Shown piece by piece: positions 51,855 through 61,841 of a stretch of 64,000 nt of DNA. The notes below the pieces were generated by a model. That model was not told the origin of the DNA. It made no database searches and was given only the letters and a program-made list of their open reading frames with translations. This DNA comes from Sporosarcina sp. BP05 (GTDB lineage: Bacteria; Bacillota; Bacilli; Bacillales_A; Planococcaceae). Position 1 is the stretch's first letter. Each line of letters begins with the position of its first letter. Where the stretch lies: assembly GCF_014282005.1 (NCBI RefSeq), contig NZ_JACFTD010000001.1, positions 248,001 to 312,000 on the forward strand. The letters are read 5' to 3'. A program made the position numbers and the translations under genes.

Positions 51855-52862
51855 ATGTGGAAGAAACTTACGACGGTTACCCTAGCAAGTATGTTAGCGC
51901 TAAGCCTTGCAGCATGTTCTGCGGACGACGCTGAAAGCGCATCATCGAAATATCCCGAGAAAAACATTACAATCGTTGCTCCTTCCGGGGCAGGTGGCGG
52001 ATGGGATCTGACCGCTAGAGCAATTGTAAAAACGATGAGCGATACGAAGCTAATTGATAAATCGATTGTAGTTGAAAACAAGCCTGGTGGTGGCGGTGCT
52101 GTTTACATGGCAGAGTTTGCAACAAAAGAAGTAAAAAATGATTACGCCCTTCTTGTTAAATCTCCACCAATCTTAATCAACAACAATAAGGCGGAAGGAA
52201 ACAGTCCTTACGGCTTTAAAGATACTAAACCTTTAGCACAACTAACGCGTGACTACGGAGCAATTGTTGTCAAAGCGGATTCAGAGTTCAAAACATTGAA
52301 AGATGTGCTGGAAACAATCAAGAAAGATCCTAAATCGGTGACACTTGCCGGCGGTTCTGCTCCAGGATCGATGGACCATCTTGTCGGCGTCTTACCTGCA
52401 TTCAAATACGGTATTGACCCGAAAACAGTAAAATATGTATCGTATGACGGCGGCGGAGAAGCTGTCGCGGCATTGCTTGGAGGGAATGCCGATGTTATCG
52501 CAACAGATGCCTCTGCTATTGGCGCGTACGTGAAATCCGGCGATGTCCGTGTCCTTGCAGTTAGTTCATCGGATCGTCTTGGGGGTGAATTGGCGGAAGT
52601 TCCTACATTCCAAGAAGAAGGGATTGACGCAGAATTCACAATTTGGCGCGGTCTCTTTGGTCCTAAAGAAATGTCTGATACAGCTTATGACTACTGGTCT
52701 GAAAAGCTAGAGAAGATGGTAGAAACAGATGAGTGGAAAGCTGAATTAGAGAAAAATGGTTGGGAAAGCGAATACCGTAATGCCGAAGATTTCACTATCT
52801 ATTTGGAAGATCAGGACAAAGTAATTGTAGAATTACTAACAGCACTTGGTATGCAAAAGTAA
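51855..52862 (+). CDS. tctC: Tricarboxylate transporter substrate-binding lipoprotein
   Basis: This encodes 335 residues. The signal peptide ends in the lipobox LAAC, so it is a surface lipoprotein. The mature part has the family pattern YPEKNITIVAPSGAGGGWDLTAR, KPGGGGAVYM and SAPGSMDHLVG, the TctC/Bug binding-protein motifs for carboxylates such as citrate. ATG 51855 is used; the frame from 51810 is upstream noise across the hairpin. It is the first gene of tctCBA, and an attenuating hairpin follows it, which would give more binding protein than membrane subunits. Confidence 0.9.
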   Translation: MWKKLTTVTLASMLALSLAACSADDAESASSKYPEKNITIVAPSGAGGGWDLTARAIVKTMSDTKLIDKSIVVENKPGGGGAVYMAEFATKEVKNDYALLVKSPPILINNNKAEGNSPYGFKDTKPLAQLTRDYGAIVVKADSEFKTLKDVLETIKKDPKSVTLAGGSAPGSMDHLVGVLPAFKYGIDPKTVKYVSYDGGGEAVAALLGGNADVIATDASAIGAYVKSGDVRVLAVSSSDRLGGELAEVPTFQEEGIDAEFTIWRGLFGPKEMSDTAYDYWSEKLEKMVETDEWKAELEKNGWESEYRNAEDFTIYLEDQDKVIVELLTALGMQK

Positions 52863-52871
52863 CATTATTCT

Positions 52872-52899
52872 GGCGGCTTCAGCAGCCGCCTTTTCTTTT
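52872..52899 (+). terminator. Attenuating hairpin between tctC and tctB
   Basis: GGCGGCT pairs with AGCCGCC around TCAGC and is followed by TTTTCTTTT. Partial termination here would favour tctC expression. Confidence 0.85.
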
Positions 52900-52916
52900 G
52901 GGAGGTATCGAAGACT

Positions 52917-53366
52917 ATGAGTAAAACGTTCGACCGATACAGCAGCATCGTCTTTTTACTAGTTGGTCTATTGTTTGTAATCGAAAGTCAAAAAATTTCA
53001 GACAGTGCCTACGGATCGACAGTTGGACCGAAAATTTTCCCAATGTGGCTTGGTGTTATTTTAATTCTATTAAGCTTGCGTCTATTATACGAAACATTTA
53101 AATACAAAACTAAAACAGCATCTGAATCAAAGCTGCAATATAAGAAATTCATTATTATCCTTACTAGCGCAGTTTTATATGCATTTCTATTGGAAAAAGT
53201 CGGCTACGTCATCTCAACGTTCCTTTTTTTACTTATCGCTTTTCAGACGATGGAACGTGGACGATTATTGCCTTCTGTCATTATTGCAGCCGTATTTTCA
53301 CTAAGTATCTATTATCTATTTGCAGAATTTCTTGGCGGATCATTGCCCGGATTCCCTGTATTCTAG
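52917..53366 (+). CDS. tctB: Tricarboxylate transporter small membrane subunit
   Basis: A 149-residue protein with four predicted helices and the GPKIFPMWLGVILILLSL pattern of TctB. It partners TctA in the membrane. ATG follows GGGAGGTAT. It is 18 bases before tctA. Confidence 0.88.
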   Translation: MSKTFDRYSSIVFLLVGLLFVIESQKISDSAYGSTVGPKIFPMWLGVILILLSLRLLYETFKYKTKTASESKLQYKKFIIILTSAVLYAFLLEKVGYVISTFLFLLIAFQTMERGRLLPSVIIAAVFSLSIYYLFAEFLGGSLPGFPVF

Positions 53367-53384
53367 CACGAAAGGAGTCAATTC

Positions 53385-54911
53385 ATGAGCACTTTACAGT
53401 TTTTAGCCGATGGATTCGGTATCGCCTTTCAATGGCATAATTTATTATTTGCATTTGTTGGGGTCATAATTGGGACAGCAGTCGGCGTATTGCCTGGAAT
53501 TGGGCCGATGAGCGGGGTCGCCCTTCTCATCCCCGTTACAGCAACGATTACTTCAGGAATGCCAACAGATGCAGCGGCTGCCAGTTCAATCATTTTACTC
53601 GCGGGTGTCTATTACGGGGCAATGTATGGGGGTTCCACAACGTCTATTTTATTGAACACTCCTGGTGAATCTTCCTCTGTTGTCACCACACTTGACGGTT
53701 ATCAGATGGCTAGACAAGGCCGAGCCGGAGCAGCTTTGGCCATCTCAGCTATTGGCTCATTTGTTGCCGGCATCATTTCGCTAATCGGTCTTGTGCTGTT
53801 AGCGGAACCACTTTCCAATATCGCCATCAAATTCGGACCAGCGGAGTATTTCTCTTTAATGCTGTTAGGTCTAGCTGCCGTAAGCGGGCTAGCTGGTAAA
53901 TCGATGACGAAAGCTTTAATGATGACTGTCTTTGGACTCATGTTAGGAACAATCGGTATTGATGCCGTTTCGGGAATCGCCCGTTTTACATACAATCAAC
54001 CCATTCTATTTTCCGGATTAGAGTTCCTTACAATTGCAGTCGGATTGTTCGCACTCGGTGAGGTATTCAAGACGGTTTTAGAACGTGATCATGAAGACGG
54101 AGCGATAGCAAAAATCAACCGTATTCTCCCTACAAAACAGGATATGAAAGATAGCGCCGTCCCTATTGTACGTGGTTCCTTGCTTGGTTTTTTCATCGGA
54201 GTCCTTCCAGGTGCTGGTGCGACACTAGCTTCCTTCTTCTCCTACATGACGGAGAAAAAATTCAGCAAAAATCCTGAAAGCTTTGGGAAAGGTAACATCG
54301 CTGGAGTGGCGGGCCCAGAATCGGCGAATAACGCTGCTTCCGGTGGTGCGATGATTCCCTTACTAACATTGGGTATCCCCGGCTCCGGTACGACTGCGAT
54401 TCTGATGGGCGCACTTATCATGTACAACATCCAGCCAGGTCCCCTTCTCTTTGACGAACATCCGGAAGTCGCATGGGGACTTATTGCGAGTATGTTTATT
54501 GGCAACTTGATGCTATTAGTGTTGAACATGCCACTCGTTCGAGTGTTTGCCAAAATCATTCAAACGCCTAAGAAGTATTTGTTACCAATCATTGTGGCCA
54601 TTTCATTTTTCGGAGTATACGCAGTGCAATATACAACTTTTGATTTATATCTGTTGCTTGGATGCGGTGTGGCCGGCTATTTATTATCAAAAAACGATTT
54701 CCCGGTTGCTCCATTAGTGTTGGCACTTGTATTAGGTCCGATGATTGAAAATAATATGCGACGAGCACTGACTATTTCAAATGGTGAATTCAGCATATTC
54801 TTCACAAAGCCGCTATCGCTCGTTTTCATCATCGCTGCTGCGGCATGGCTTCTTATCCCAATGCTATTGAAACTCAAAGGACGCGCAGTTATTGTGGAAG
54901 AAGAAGGTTGA
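53385..54911 (+). CDS. tctA: Tricarboxylate transporter large membrane subunit
   Basis: A 508-residue protein with about 11-12 helices. The signature GTAVGVLPGIGPMSGVALLIP and MYGGSTTSILLNTPGE near the start, and the related FIGVLPGAGATLASFFSYM and GSGTTAILMGAL in the second half, mark TctA. It forms the channel that imports the carboxylate delivered by TctC, using the sodium or proton gradient. ATG follows AAAGGAG. A bidirectional terminator follows. Confidence 0.94.
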   Translation: MSTLQFLADGFGIAFQWHNLLFAFVGVIIGTAVGVLPGIGPMSGVALLIPVTATITSGMPTDAAAASSIILLAGVYYGAMYGGSTTSILLNTPGESSSVVTTLDGYQMARQGRAGAALAISAIGSFVAGIISLIGLVLLAEPLSNIAIKFGPAEYFSLMLLGLAAVSGLAGKSMTKALMMTVFGLMLGTIGIDAVSGIARFTYNQPILFSGLEFLTIAVGLFALGEVFKTVLERDHEDGAIAKINRILPTKQDMKDSAVPIVRGSLLGFFIGVLPGAGATLASFFSYMTEKKFSKNPESFGKGNIAGVAGPESANNAASGGAMIPLLTLGIPGSGTTAILMGALIMYNIQPGPLLFDEHPEVAWGLIASMFIGNLMLLVLNMPLVRVFAKIIQTPKKYLLPIIVAISFFGVYAVQYTTFDLYLLLGCGVAGYLLSKNDFPVAPLVLALVLGPMIENNMRRALTISNGEFSIFFTKPLSLVFIIAAAAWLLIPMLLKLKGRAVIVEEEG

Positions 54912-54913
54912 TT

Positions 54914-54953
54914 GAAAATTGGATTGCCTTAATAAAGGCAATCCAATTTTTAA
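54914..54953. terminator. Bidirectional terminator
   Basis: AAATTGGATTGCCTT pairs with AAGGCAATCCAATTT around AATA, with T-rich flanks, between convergent tctA and moaA. Confidence 0.92.
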
Positions 54954-55020
54954 TTTATAAGAGGGATAAACAAAGCACTCGCATCCCATACGTCATTCCC
55001 CATAAAAATAAGCGCCATCC

Positions 55021-56031
55021 TCAGCCACCTATGTAGCTCATACCAATCTTCTTGCGATTTTTCGCCGTCTGTTCAGTTCGCTCATCCGAATAGCGGTCGC
55101 CGCGACGCTGCCATACACCTGTAATCGCTTCAAGTAGTGCCGCATCTGTCATTCCACTGCGGATCAATTCGCGTAGGTCAAACCCTTCTGACGCAAACAA
55201 ACATGTAAACAGTTTGCCATCCGACGACAACCTGGACCGTGTACACGTCGAGCAAAACGACTCCGAAACGGAAGTGATGAACCCAACTTGCGCCCCATTA
55301 CCCACGTAACGGTATCTCTTCGCAACTTCACCATAATAATCCTCTTCCGCCGGTTCAATCTCGTGGACAGCAGAAATCATGTCGTAAATCTCTTTTTTCG
55401 TAACAACCTTTTCAAAGCTCCATCCATTATCATTACCGACATCCATAAATTCGATGAACCGTAGCGTAATACCGCGTTCCTTAAAATAAGCGGCCATTGG
55501 AAGGATTTCTCCCTCGTTGACGCCTTTTTGAACAACCATATTTACTTTGATCGTAAAGCCGATTTTTTGAGCGTAGTCGATATTGGATAGAATCAATTGC
55601 GGTTTTATTCCTCGCCCATTCAGTTTTCCGAAAATAGACGGATCAAGCGCATCAAGGCTCATGTTCAACCGACGGAGACCTGCATCATAAAGCGGCTGTG
55701 CGTATTGTTTAAGCAACACACCATTCGTCGTCAAACCAATATCTTCAATTCCCTCAATCGTCATCAACTTTTCAACCAGTTTCGGAAGCTCACGGCGCAT
55801 AAGCGGTTCTCCACCCGTCAAACGGAGCTTTTTCACGCCGAGTAATGCAAACAACTTGGCAAACCGTTCAATCTCTTCAAACGACAGCAATTCGTTTTTT
55901 GGCAGAAACACATAATTATCACCAAAAACTTCTTTCGGCATGCAGTAGGCACATCTAAAATTACAGCGATCCGTCACCGATATCCGGAGATCCCGAATCG
56001 GTCGTCCAAGCATATCTATGATTGCGTCCAA
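55021..56031 (-). CDS. moaA: GTP 3',8-cyclase (radical SAM)
   Basis: This encodes 336 residues. The radical-SAM cluster motif CNFRCAYC is near residue 24, the C-terminal cluster motif FCSTC...FTC near 261-277, and the terminal Gly-Gly is intact. The enzyme starts molybdenum cofactor synthesis by converting GTP to 3',8-cyclo-GTP, which MoaC turns into cPMP. TTG 56031 is 6-7 bases after GGGGATGA. It is the last gene of the moeA-mobB-moaE-moaD-mobA-moaA operon, four bases after mobA. Confidence 0.95.
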   Translation of the reverse strand: MDAIIDMLGRPIRDLRISVTDRCNFRCAYCMPKEVFGDNYVFLPKNELLSFEEIERFAKLFALLGVKKLRLTGGEPLMRRELPKLVEKLMTIEGIEDIGLTTNGVLLKQYAQPLYDAGLRRLNMSLDALDPSIFGKLNGRGIKPQLILSNIDYAQKIGFTIKVNMVVQKGVNEGEILPMAAYFKERGITLRFIEFMDVGNDNGWSFEKVVTKKEIYDMISAVHEIEPAEEDYYGEVAKRYRYVGNGAQVGFITSVSESFCSTCTRSRLSSDGKLFTCLFASEGFDLRELIRSGMTDAALLEAITGVWQRRGDRYSDERTEQTAKNRKKIGMSYIGG

Positions 56032-56035
56032 AACG

Positions 56036-56608
56036 TCATCCCCTTTCTAGGGCTCCCGGTGTATTCACGTTCATGAACATCCGTTTTTCATCGCCAGTCA
56101 AAGTACTACCATCCACCCAAACGGTATCACTTTGGTCGAGTATTTTCATTACACGTAGTTGGTCTTTTTCTAGCGCTTCTTTCACTGCACTCATCAATTT
56201 TCTGTCCCAAATGGAAACGAGCGGATGATACCGCCCATCCGAAACAACTGCAGTAAGACCTTTGTCGTGGCGTTCCAACAATTTCGACATGGCCCTACTA
56301 TCTACAAACGGCATATCGCACGGCAATACGGCATAGCGGTCCGCTTCCACGAATTCCATCACAGACAGGATCCCTGCAAGCGGACCGAGCCCCGCATATC
56401 TAATTGAATCGGTCATCACGTTCACGCTACCGGGAAAGCACTGCATATGTTCCAGCCGTGTTACCACAAAAACTTCGGCACAGCATGGAACCAAAGCATC
56501 CATTGCCCGTTCATAAAAGTACTGCGCGCCTAGTTTCGTAAACGCTTTCGGGGAACCGAAGCGTCGCGATAATCCACCCGCTAAAATGATGCCAACCGTC
56601 CTTGTCAT
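56036..56608 (-). CDS. mobA: Molybdenum cofactor guanylyltransferase
   Basis: This encodes 190 residues. The nucleotide-binding motif [15 protein letters not shown] opens the protein and LPCDMPFV carries the metal-binding Asp. It attaches GMP to molybdopterin. ATG overlaps the moaD stop in ATGA. Part of the Moco operon. Confidence 0.93.
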   Translation of the reverse strand: MTRTVGIILAGGLSRRFGSPKAFTKLGAQYFYERAMDALVPCCAEVFVVTRLEHMQCFPGSVNVMTDSIRYAGLGPLAGILSVMEFVEADRYAVLPCDMPFVDSRAMSKLLERHDKGLTAVVSDGRYHPLVSIWDRKLMSAVKEALEKDQLRVMKILDQSDTVWVDGSTLTGDEKRMFMNVNTPGALERG

Positions 56609-56838
56609 CCGCCACTCACTGGTGGGATAAAAGCACAGCTATCACCCGATTGGATAACATCTTCCTTTAAGGCGTATTCTTCATTTACCGCGACGTGTAC
56701 GGTATCTTTTCCAAAACCCGGATACGTCGTTTCTGCCCACTCTAGCAATTCGCGTACAGTCATCGATTGTTGTTCAATCGTCTCGTCCGACTTACCTGTC
56801 AGTTCACGCAACCTTGCAAAATAGCTTACTTTGATCAC
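56605..56838 (-). CDS. moaD: Molybdopterin synthase sulfur carrier subunit
   Basis: A 77-residue ubiquitin-fold protein ending in the essential Gly-Gly (PPVSGG), which MoeB adenylates and which then carries sulfur as a thiocarboxylate. It starts with GTG overlapping the moaE stop (GTGA). MoaE, its partner in molybdopterin synthase, is encoded just upstream. Confidence 0.94.
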   Translation of the reverse strand: MIKVSYFARLRELTGKSDETIEQQSMTVRELLEWAETTYPGFGKDTVHVAVNEEYALKEDVIQSGDSCAFIPPVSGG

Positions 56839-57281
56839 TTCTGCTCAATCCCCTTTTCAGGATACTTTTTCTGACCGCCGAGCCATTCTTCGCCATCTTC
56901 CCAGACTTCTTTTTTCCATATCGGCACGATTTCCTTAATGCGCTCAATGGCATATTCATTCGCCTCATATGCAGCTTTACGATGGGGTGATGAAACCGCA
57001 ATGATTACGGCGATATCTGAAATATGCATTTCTCCGATTCGATGAGCGATTGCCACTTTGACGCCTGGCCATTGTCCTTCCATTTCCGCGCCAATTTGTG
57101 CTAGTTTCTTTTCCGCCATCGGGACGTAGGCTTCATAAGCCAGATATAGTGTGCGAATTCCATGCGTCCACTCTCGGACATGCCCTGTGAATACAGTGAC
57201 AGCGCCGGCACCAGCATGGAGAACGTACTCCGTGTATTTTCCTGGTTCAATCGGTGTTTCAACAATTTCAAATGGTTTCAT
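56835..57281 (-). CDS. moaE: Molybdopterin synthase catalytic subunit
   Basis: A 148-residue protein with HVREWTHG and the late KKEVWEDGEEW catalytic Lys region, typical of MoaE. With MoaD it inserts two sulfurs into cPMP. ATG 57281 is 6 bases after AAGGAGG; the earlier ATG 57287 directly abuts the ribosome site. It overlaps mobB by 14 bases. Confidence 0.93.
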   Translation of the reverse strand: MKPFEIVETPIEPGKYTEYVLHAGAGAVTVFTGHVREWTHGIRTLYLAYEAYVPMAEKKLAQIGAEMEGQWPGVKVAIAHRIGEMHISDIAVIIAVSSPHRKAAYEANEYAIERIKEIVPIWKKEVWEDGEEWLGGQKKYPEKGIEQK

Positions 57282-57780
57282 CGCCATCCTCCTTTTCAAC
57301 CCAGTCAAGCAGCCACGAATCTAGCTGTTCAACATCCAATCTAGATTTTATATGTGACATACCAGTTGGAGTTTCTGTAACCCCGACGATGAGCATAATG
57401 CTATCCAATTTACTCAGCGACTCCCAATCTTCAGCATCCCTAAGGAGGACAATTTTCTCACCTTGTTCATTCTTATACCCTTCAATAAGTAAAAAATCCG
57501 GCTTACCTATTGTCGCTAGTAGCTTGAGCCCTGTGAATTCCGGCTCTTCATTCAACAGTAATTGAACCGCGCCGCCGCCCGCAACAATCGAAACGTCAGC
57601 ACCACTACCCAAAAACTGCATCGTATCTGTCTTTGAATCCGGCATGGCTGGCTGTCCCCCATGCCCATGATGCTTTAGTACAGCAACCGAAAAACCTCTA
57701 TTTTTCAATAAACGTACCCATCTCGTAATAAGTGTCGTCTTGCCGCTATTTTTATAGCCTACGACATGGAGCGTCTTCAT
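57268..57780 (-). CDS. mobB: Molybdopterin-guanine dinucleotide biosynthesis adaptor
   Basis: This encodes 170 residues. P-loop GYKNSGKTTL near the N-terminus and the HHGHGG motif mark MobB, a GTP-binding helper of MobA. ATG 57780 lies 9 bases after AGGTGA and is preferred to ATG 57789. It overlaps the end of moeA by four bases. Confidence 0.92.
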   Translation of the reverse strand: MKTLHVVGYKNSGKTTLITRWVRLLKNRGFSVAVLKHHGHGGQPAMPDSKTDTMQFLGSGADVSIVAGGGAVQLLLNEEPEFTGLKLLATIGKPDFLLIEGYKNEQGEKIVLLRDAEDWESLSKLDSIMLIVGVTETPTGMSHIKSRLDVEQLDSWLLDWVEKEDGDETI

Positions 57781-59033
57781 AATACCCATTCACCTACGCC
57801 TTGCTCAGCTCCAAGTAACAGCATATCGACATTCATACCAGCCGCGTAACCGCGCGTTCCGCTTGGCAAGACAATCAGGCAGTTCCCCCGTGCAATCGAA
57901 GAAACCGCATTGGATTTATTAAAACCTGCTGGCACCGCAATAATCCCGTCAGACGTCATTTCCCAGAAGGCTCGGATGAAGCGGGTGAAAGGGTTTGGCT
58001 TCGTAAAATCTTCCCCGAGCTCCGCTTGCATGCGCGGTATATACGGCGTAATTGCACCCTGCATGCCAAGAATTGCAGGTCTTGTGAACAATTCGAAACC
58101 GGTAAAACAGGCAGACGGATTGCCCGATAATCCAAACAAAAGCTTTTCTCCAAGCACCGCGACCGTCGTCACACTTCCCGGACGCATCGCAACTTTGTTG
58201 AATAAAACCTTGGCACCCAGTTGCTCATAGATTGCGGGTAAATAATCATAATCACCGACAGAAACACCGCCTGTTGTAATAAGCAAGTCCGTTTCAGCAA
58301 GTGCTTTTTCAACGATTTCCGTACATGCATCGAGATCATCTACCTGCACCCCGTATGATTTATAGTCGATTCCCATTCGGGTTAATTGCGCAGCAATCAT
58401 CGGCCCGTTTGAGTTCCGAATCTTTCCTGGAACAAGTTCGTCTGCTACCTCTAGCAATTCCGTACCCGTTGATAGAATGCCTACAACAGGTCGTTTCGCG
58501 ACGTTAACTTCCGCATAACCAAACGTTGCAAGGAGCGCAATTGTGCCTGGATGGATAAATGCTCCTGCCTCAGTCAGACGTTCACCCTCTTTTGCGTCTT
58601 CTCCTTTGAAAGAAATATTCTCACCTTGGCTAAATGTTTTTCGTACTGTGAAACTGCCTTTTCCTTCTGTCGTCTGCTCCAGCATAACAACTGCGTCAGC
58701 GTTTCTCGGAATCGGTGCACCCGTCATAATCCGGTACGCTTCCCCTCGTCCGACGCCGCGGTCTGCTACATGCCCCGCGCCAATTTCACCAATTACAGTG
58801 AACGAAATGCGATTATCTCCTGATGCCCCCACTGTGTCTTCTGCACGAACTGCGAACCCATCGTAGGGTGATCTGTCAAAAGACGGTACATCATGTTTTG
58901 CGTTAATCGGTTCGGCAAGAATTCTGCCATATGTATGTTCGAGCGGAATCGTTTCCATTCCGGTTACATGGACATGCTCCATAACCAGTCCGACGGCCTC
59001 AGATACCAAGATAGGCGTTCTCATTTCTACCAT
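57777..59033 (-). CDS. moeA: Molybdopterin molybdenumtransferase
   Basis: This encodes 418 residues. Motifs include [60 protein letters not shown] and [16 protein letters not shown], all conserved in MoeA. It inserts molybdate into adenylylated molybdopterin. ATG 59033 follows GGGGGATT. It is the first gene of the six-gene minus-strand Moco operon and is divergent from moaC. Confidence 0.95.
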   Translation of the reverse strand: MVEMRTPILVSEAVGLVMEHVHVTGMETIPLEHTYGRILAEPINAKHDVPSFDRSPYDGFAVRAEDTVGASGDNRISFTVIGEIGAGHVADRGVGRGEAYRIMTGAPIPRNADAVVMLEQTTEGKGSFTVRKTFSQGENISFKGEDAKEGERLTEAGAFIHPGTIALLATFGYAEVNVAKRPVVGILSTGTELLEVADELVPGKIRNSNGPMIAAQLTRMGIDYKSYGVQVDDLDACTEIVEKALAETDLLITTGGVSVGDYDYLPAIYEQLGAKVLFNKVAMRPGSVTTVAVLGEKLLFGLSGNPSACFTGFELFTRPAILGMQGAITPYIPRMQAELGEDFTKPNPFTRFIRAFWEMTSDGIIAVPAGFNKSNAVSSIARGNCLIVLPSGTRGYAAGMNVDMLLLGAEQGVGEWVL

Positions 59034-59094
59034 GTTAATCCCCCCATTCTGCTATACTGAAATTATTATGTACGGTATGAAAGGAATGACTCCA

Positions 59095-59589
59095 TTGTCA
59101 GAGCTCACACATTTCAACGAACAGGGCCGTGCGAAAATGGTCGACGTTTCCCATAAAGCAGAAACAGTTCGGACAGCAATCGCAACGTCATCCATCATCG
59201 TCAATGAACTAATTCATTCACAAGTAACAGAAGGGTCCAATAAAAAAGGCGATGTATTCGCAGTTGCCCAAGTCGCGGCTATTATGGCAGCAAAAAGCAC
59301 ATCGTCCATCATTCCCATGTGCCACCAAATTCCACTAACAGGTGTCAATATTCGGTTTGAATGGAACATCGATGAATCCGCTGCCCATTATGAAGTAGTA
59401 ATCGAAGCTGAAGTGAAGACGAAAGGCGTGACTGGCGTTGAAATGGAGGCACTTACTGCCGCTTCCGTTGCTGCACTCACCATTTACGATATGTGCAAAT
59501 CAGCCGGTAAAGAAATTGTTATCGGTCCGACAATGCTCCTTCGGAAAACCGGTGGGAAAAACGGTGATTTTCAACGCAGAGACGCTTAA
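59095..59589 (+). CDS. moaC: Cyclic pyranopterin monophosphate synthase
   Basis: A 164-residue protein. It converts 3',8-cyclo-GTP to cPMP. Conserved segments are [28 protein letters not shown] and the metal/catalytic [11 protein letters not shown]...YDMCKS. TTG 59095, 9 bases after AAAGGA, gives the standard short N-terminus; the longer frame to 59032 runs into the moeA start. It is the only plus-strand gene of the cluster, with a -10-like TATACT at 59053. Confidence 0.94.
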   Translation: MSELTHFNEQGRAKMVDVSHKAETVRTAIATSSIIVNELIHSQVTEGSNKKGDVFAVAQVAAIMAAKSTSSIIPMCHQIPLTGVNIRFEWNIDESAAHYEVVIEAEVKTKGVTGVEMEALTAASVAALTIYDMCKSAGKEIVIGPTMLLRKTGGKNGDFQRRDA

Positions 59590-59608
59590 CGCATCTTTGC
59601 GTTTTTCA
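59588..59608 (+). terminator. Terminator of moaC
   Basis: AACGCA pairs with TGCGTT around TCTT, then TTT. It overlaps the 3' end of the convergent moaB gene. Confidence 0.75.
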
Positions 59609-60121
59609 TCCCTTCAAGTGCTTTGTCAGCTCATGAACAATATGATGGATTTCAGGTAAAATCAGCTTGTCCATCGCTAGTTCAACGGCTTTCACAGATC
59701 CCGGGAGTGCGAAAAACGCCTTCTCTTCAATTACACCCGCTGCCGCTCTGCTTAATAATGCCTTCGATCCAACATCTTCTGTGTAGCTCAAATAACGAAA
59801 CAATTCACCAAATCCATCTATCCTTTTTGTGAAAAAAGGCACTACAGTTTCAATCGTGACGTCACGGAAGCCGATGCCAGTCCCACCCGTTGAAATGATG
59901 GCATTAACGGCCTTATTCCGTAACCATTCTTCGATGATCGACTCAATTTCCATCTTGTCATCTCGACATATCCGTGATTCAAAAACATCGTGCCCCATCG
60001 ATTCGAGTTTTTGCCGGATTATCGAGCCACTTTTGTCATTCGATACAGTACGCGTATCACTCGTCGTCAACACGCAAAAAATGAGTTTTTCCCCTTTATC
60101 CGTTTCATTCATGTGCGACAA
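59606..60121 (-). CDS. moaB: Molybdopterin adenylyltransferase-type protein
   Basis: A 171-residue MoaB/Mog-type protein. The motif TTSDTRTVSNDKSG, STGGTGIGFRDVTIE and ALPGSVKAVELAMDKLI are conserved; the group adenylylates molybdopterin before metal insertion. TTG 60121 is about 6 bases after GGAGGA. It follows moeB in the operon that begins with nreA. Confidence 0.92.
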   Translation of the reverse strand: MSHMNETDKGEKLIFCVLTTSDTRTVSNDKSGSIIRQKLESMGHDVFESRICRDDKMEIESIIEEWLRNKAVNAIISTGGTGIGFRDVTIETVVPFFTKRIDGFGELFRYLSYTEDVGSKALLSRAAAGVIEEKAFFALPGSVKAVELAMDKLILPEIHHIVHELTKHLKG

Positions 60122-60136
60122 GCCTATTCCTCCAAT

Positions 60137-61156
60137 TCACCCAAAAAACTGATGGTACAATTTACGGCCTATTTTTAGATCCTTTAATCCATGAATCAAT
60201 AAACGACCATTGCCGAATAAAATACAGCGATACCCTTCCGCATGAAATTCCATGAAAAACGGCGTCACCTTATAGGGCTCCCCCAACCTTTTGGCGACTG
60301 CTTCTCCATCCGCAATCGTCAATAAACGACTTACACCCGGGATAATTTGTACGGTATCCCGACCGCATAGCACCGCATATCCAGCCCCCTCTACACGGTG
60401 CAGTGCAGGATATGTCGGCGCATTTCCGCATGTCTCACATACTTCGTTCCGCAGACGTGAAATACCTGCTTCTACATGCGTATTGTTCCAAACGTCAAAA
60501 TGGAATAGCTTCTTGCGCATAGCATCCTTATTCCCCGTTAACCACTTCAGCGCTTCAGCACTTTGATGCGCCGCCGTAATTTGAACTGCAGGCGCAATAA
60601 TTCCTGACGTATCGCAGGTTTCATTAACCGATGGTAAAACCGGCAGCAAGCAGCGGAAACAGGCTGACTCGCCTGGCACAAATGGAAAAACTGTACCCGA
60701 ACTGCCCACACATGCGCCATAGATCCATGGAGTATTCTTTTTCCATGCGCAATCATTTATCAACAGACGCGTTTCAAAATTATCCGTCGCATCCATGATT
60801 AAATCAACGTCTTCAGTAATCTGCTCCATAAGCGGACCATCTACATGATCTAGCACAGTTACAATGTCAATATCTTCGCGGATCATCCTTAATCGCGCTT
60901 CAGCAGCAACCACTTTCGGTACACCATCCCGCGCATCTTGTTCAGTAAAAAGCTGTTGTCTTTGCAGATTCGAAGGCTCAACATAATCCCGATCCGCAAT
61001 CGTCAGCTTTCTTACTCCCGCACGGACAAGCATCTCTGAAACAGCTGAACCTAATGCTCCACAACCAACAATTACCACATGAGATGAACTTAACTTACCT
61101 TGTCCCATTTCGCCTACAGGTTTGAACACTATTTGCCTTGAATAACGGTGTTCCAT
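60137..61156 (-). CDS. moeB: MoeB/ThiF-family adenylyltransferase
   Basis: A 339-residue E1-like enzyme. The ATP motif GCGALGSAVSEMLVRAG, the Arg-bearing SNLQRQQLF and DATDNFETR are conserved, and two zinc CxxC pairs (CFRC, CETC) are present. It activates the C-terminal Gly of MoaD. About 60 extra residues follow the core, without a rhodanese motif. A ThiF role is possible, but the neighbours are all Moco genes. ATG follows GGGGGGCGGA. It lies between nreC and moaB on the same strand. Confidence 0.9.
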   Translation of the reverse strand: MEHRYSRQIVFKPVGEMGQGKLSSSHVVIVGCGALGSAVSEMLVRAGVRKLTIADRDYVEPSNLQRQQLFTEQDARDGVPKVVAAEARLRMIREDIDIVTVLDHVDGPLMEQITEDVDLIMDATDNFETRLLINDCAWKKNTPWIYGACVGSSGTVFPFVPGESACFRCLLPVLPSVNETCDTSGIIAPAVQITAAHQSAEALKWLTGNKDAMRKKLFHFDVWNNTHVEAGISRLRNEVCETCGNAPTYPALHRVEGAGYAVLCGRDTVQIIPGVSRLLTIADGEAVAKRLGEPYKVTPFFMEFHAEGYRCILFGNGRLLIHGLKDLKIGRKLYHQFFG

Positions 61157-61193
61157 ATTTCCGCCCCCCTGTCATCGTACAGAGATCCCAATG

Positions 61194-61841
61194 TTAAAAA
61201 TTCAAAAACTTTTTCCTCAGCGCATACTCGACAAGTTCAGGTCTGCCCTTCAATTGGAGCTTTTCCATGATTTTCGATTTATGTGCCTCCACCGTTTTGA
61301 CAGAGATATATAATTTCTCTGCAATTTCTTTATTGCCATATCCCTTTGCGACAAGTGGGAGAACTTCAATTTCACGTTTCGATAAAATCTTAAATGGATC
61401 CGTTTCAATACTATCCGTGTCTTTTTTGATGAATTCTCGAACGAGCGAAGTCGTCATTGAAGGATGAATATATGTCCCTCCCTCGTAAACAATACGAATC
61501 GCGGCGAGCAATTCCTCATCCGGTGAATTTTTCAACACATAGCCAGATGCTCCATTCTTTAAAACGTGGAATAAATACTCCTCGTCATCATGCATCGTCA
61601 GAATAAGGATTTTCGTTTCGGGAAAGTCTTCTGATACTTTCCCTGTCGCAATTAGTCCGCTTTCTCCCGGTGGCATGCTCAAATCCATAAGCAAAAGATC
61701 TGGACGGAGTTTCGCAACCAGATCATACGCCTCAAGTCCATCAGCAGCGGTCCCAATCACCTCCATATCGTGTTGGAAGTTCAAAATATGCATGAACCCG
61801 CTACGAACGACCGCGTGATCATCCGCAATTATAATTTTCAA
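61194..61841 (-). CDS. nreC: Nitrogen/oxygen response regulator NreC
   Basis: A 215-residue NarL-type response regulator. Phospho-acceptor Asp53 lies in LLMDLSMP. The C-terminal LuxR helix-turn-helix reads [43 protein letters not shown]. It starts with TTG overlapping the nreB stop (TTGA) behind AAGGGGGGAAA. In staphylococci NreC activates nitrate and nitrite reductase genes in anaerobiosis. Moco genes follow directly, which would be natural co-regulated targets. Confidence 0.93.
   Translation of the reverse strand: MKIIIADDHAVVRSGFMHILNFQHDMEVIGTAADGLEAYDLVAKLRPDLLLMDLSMPPGESGLIATGKVSEDFPETKILILTMHDDEEYLFHVLKNGASGYVLKNSPDEELLAAIRIVYEGGTYIHPSMTTSLVREFIKKDTDSIETDPFKILSKREIEVLPLVAKGYGNKEIAEKLYISVKTVEAHKSKIMEKLQLKGRPELVEYALRKKFLNF

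Noticed and set aside
59032-59094. N-terminal extension of MoaC
   Set aside because: It overlaps the moeA start, and TTG 59095 has a good ribosome site and matches the known MoaC start.
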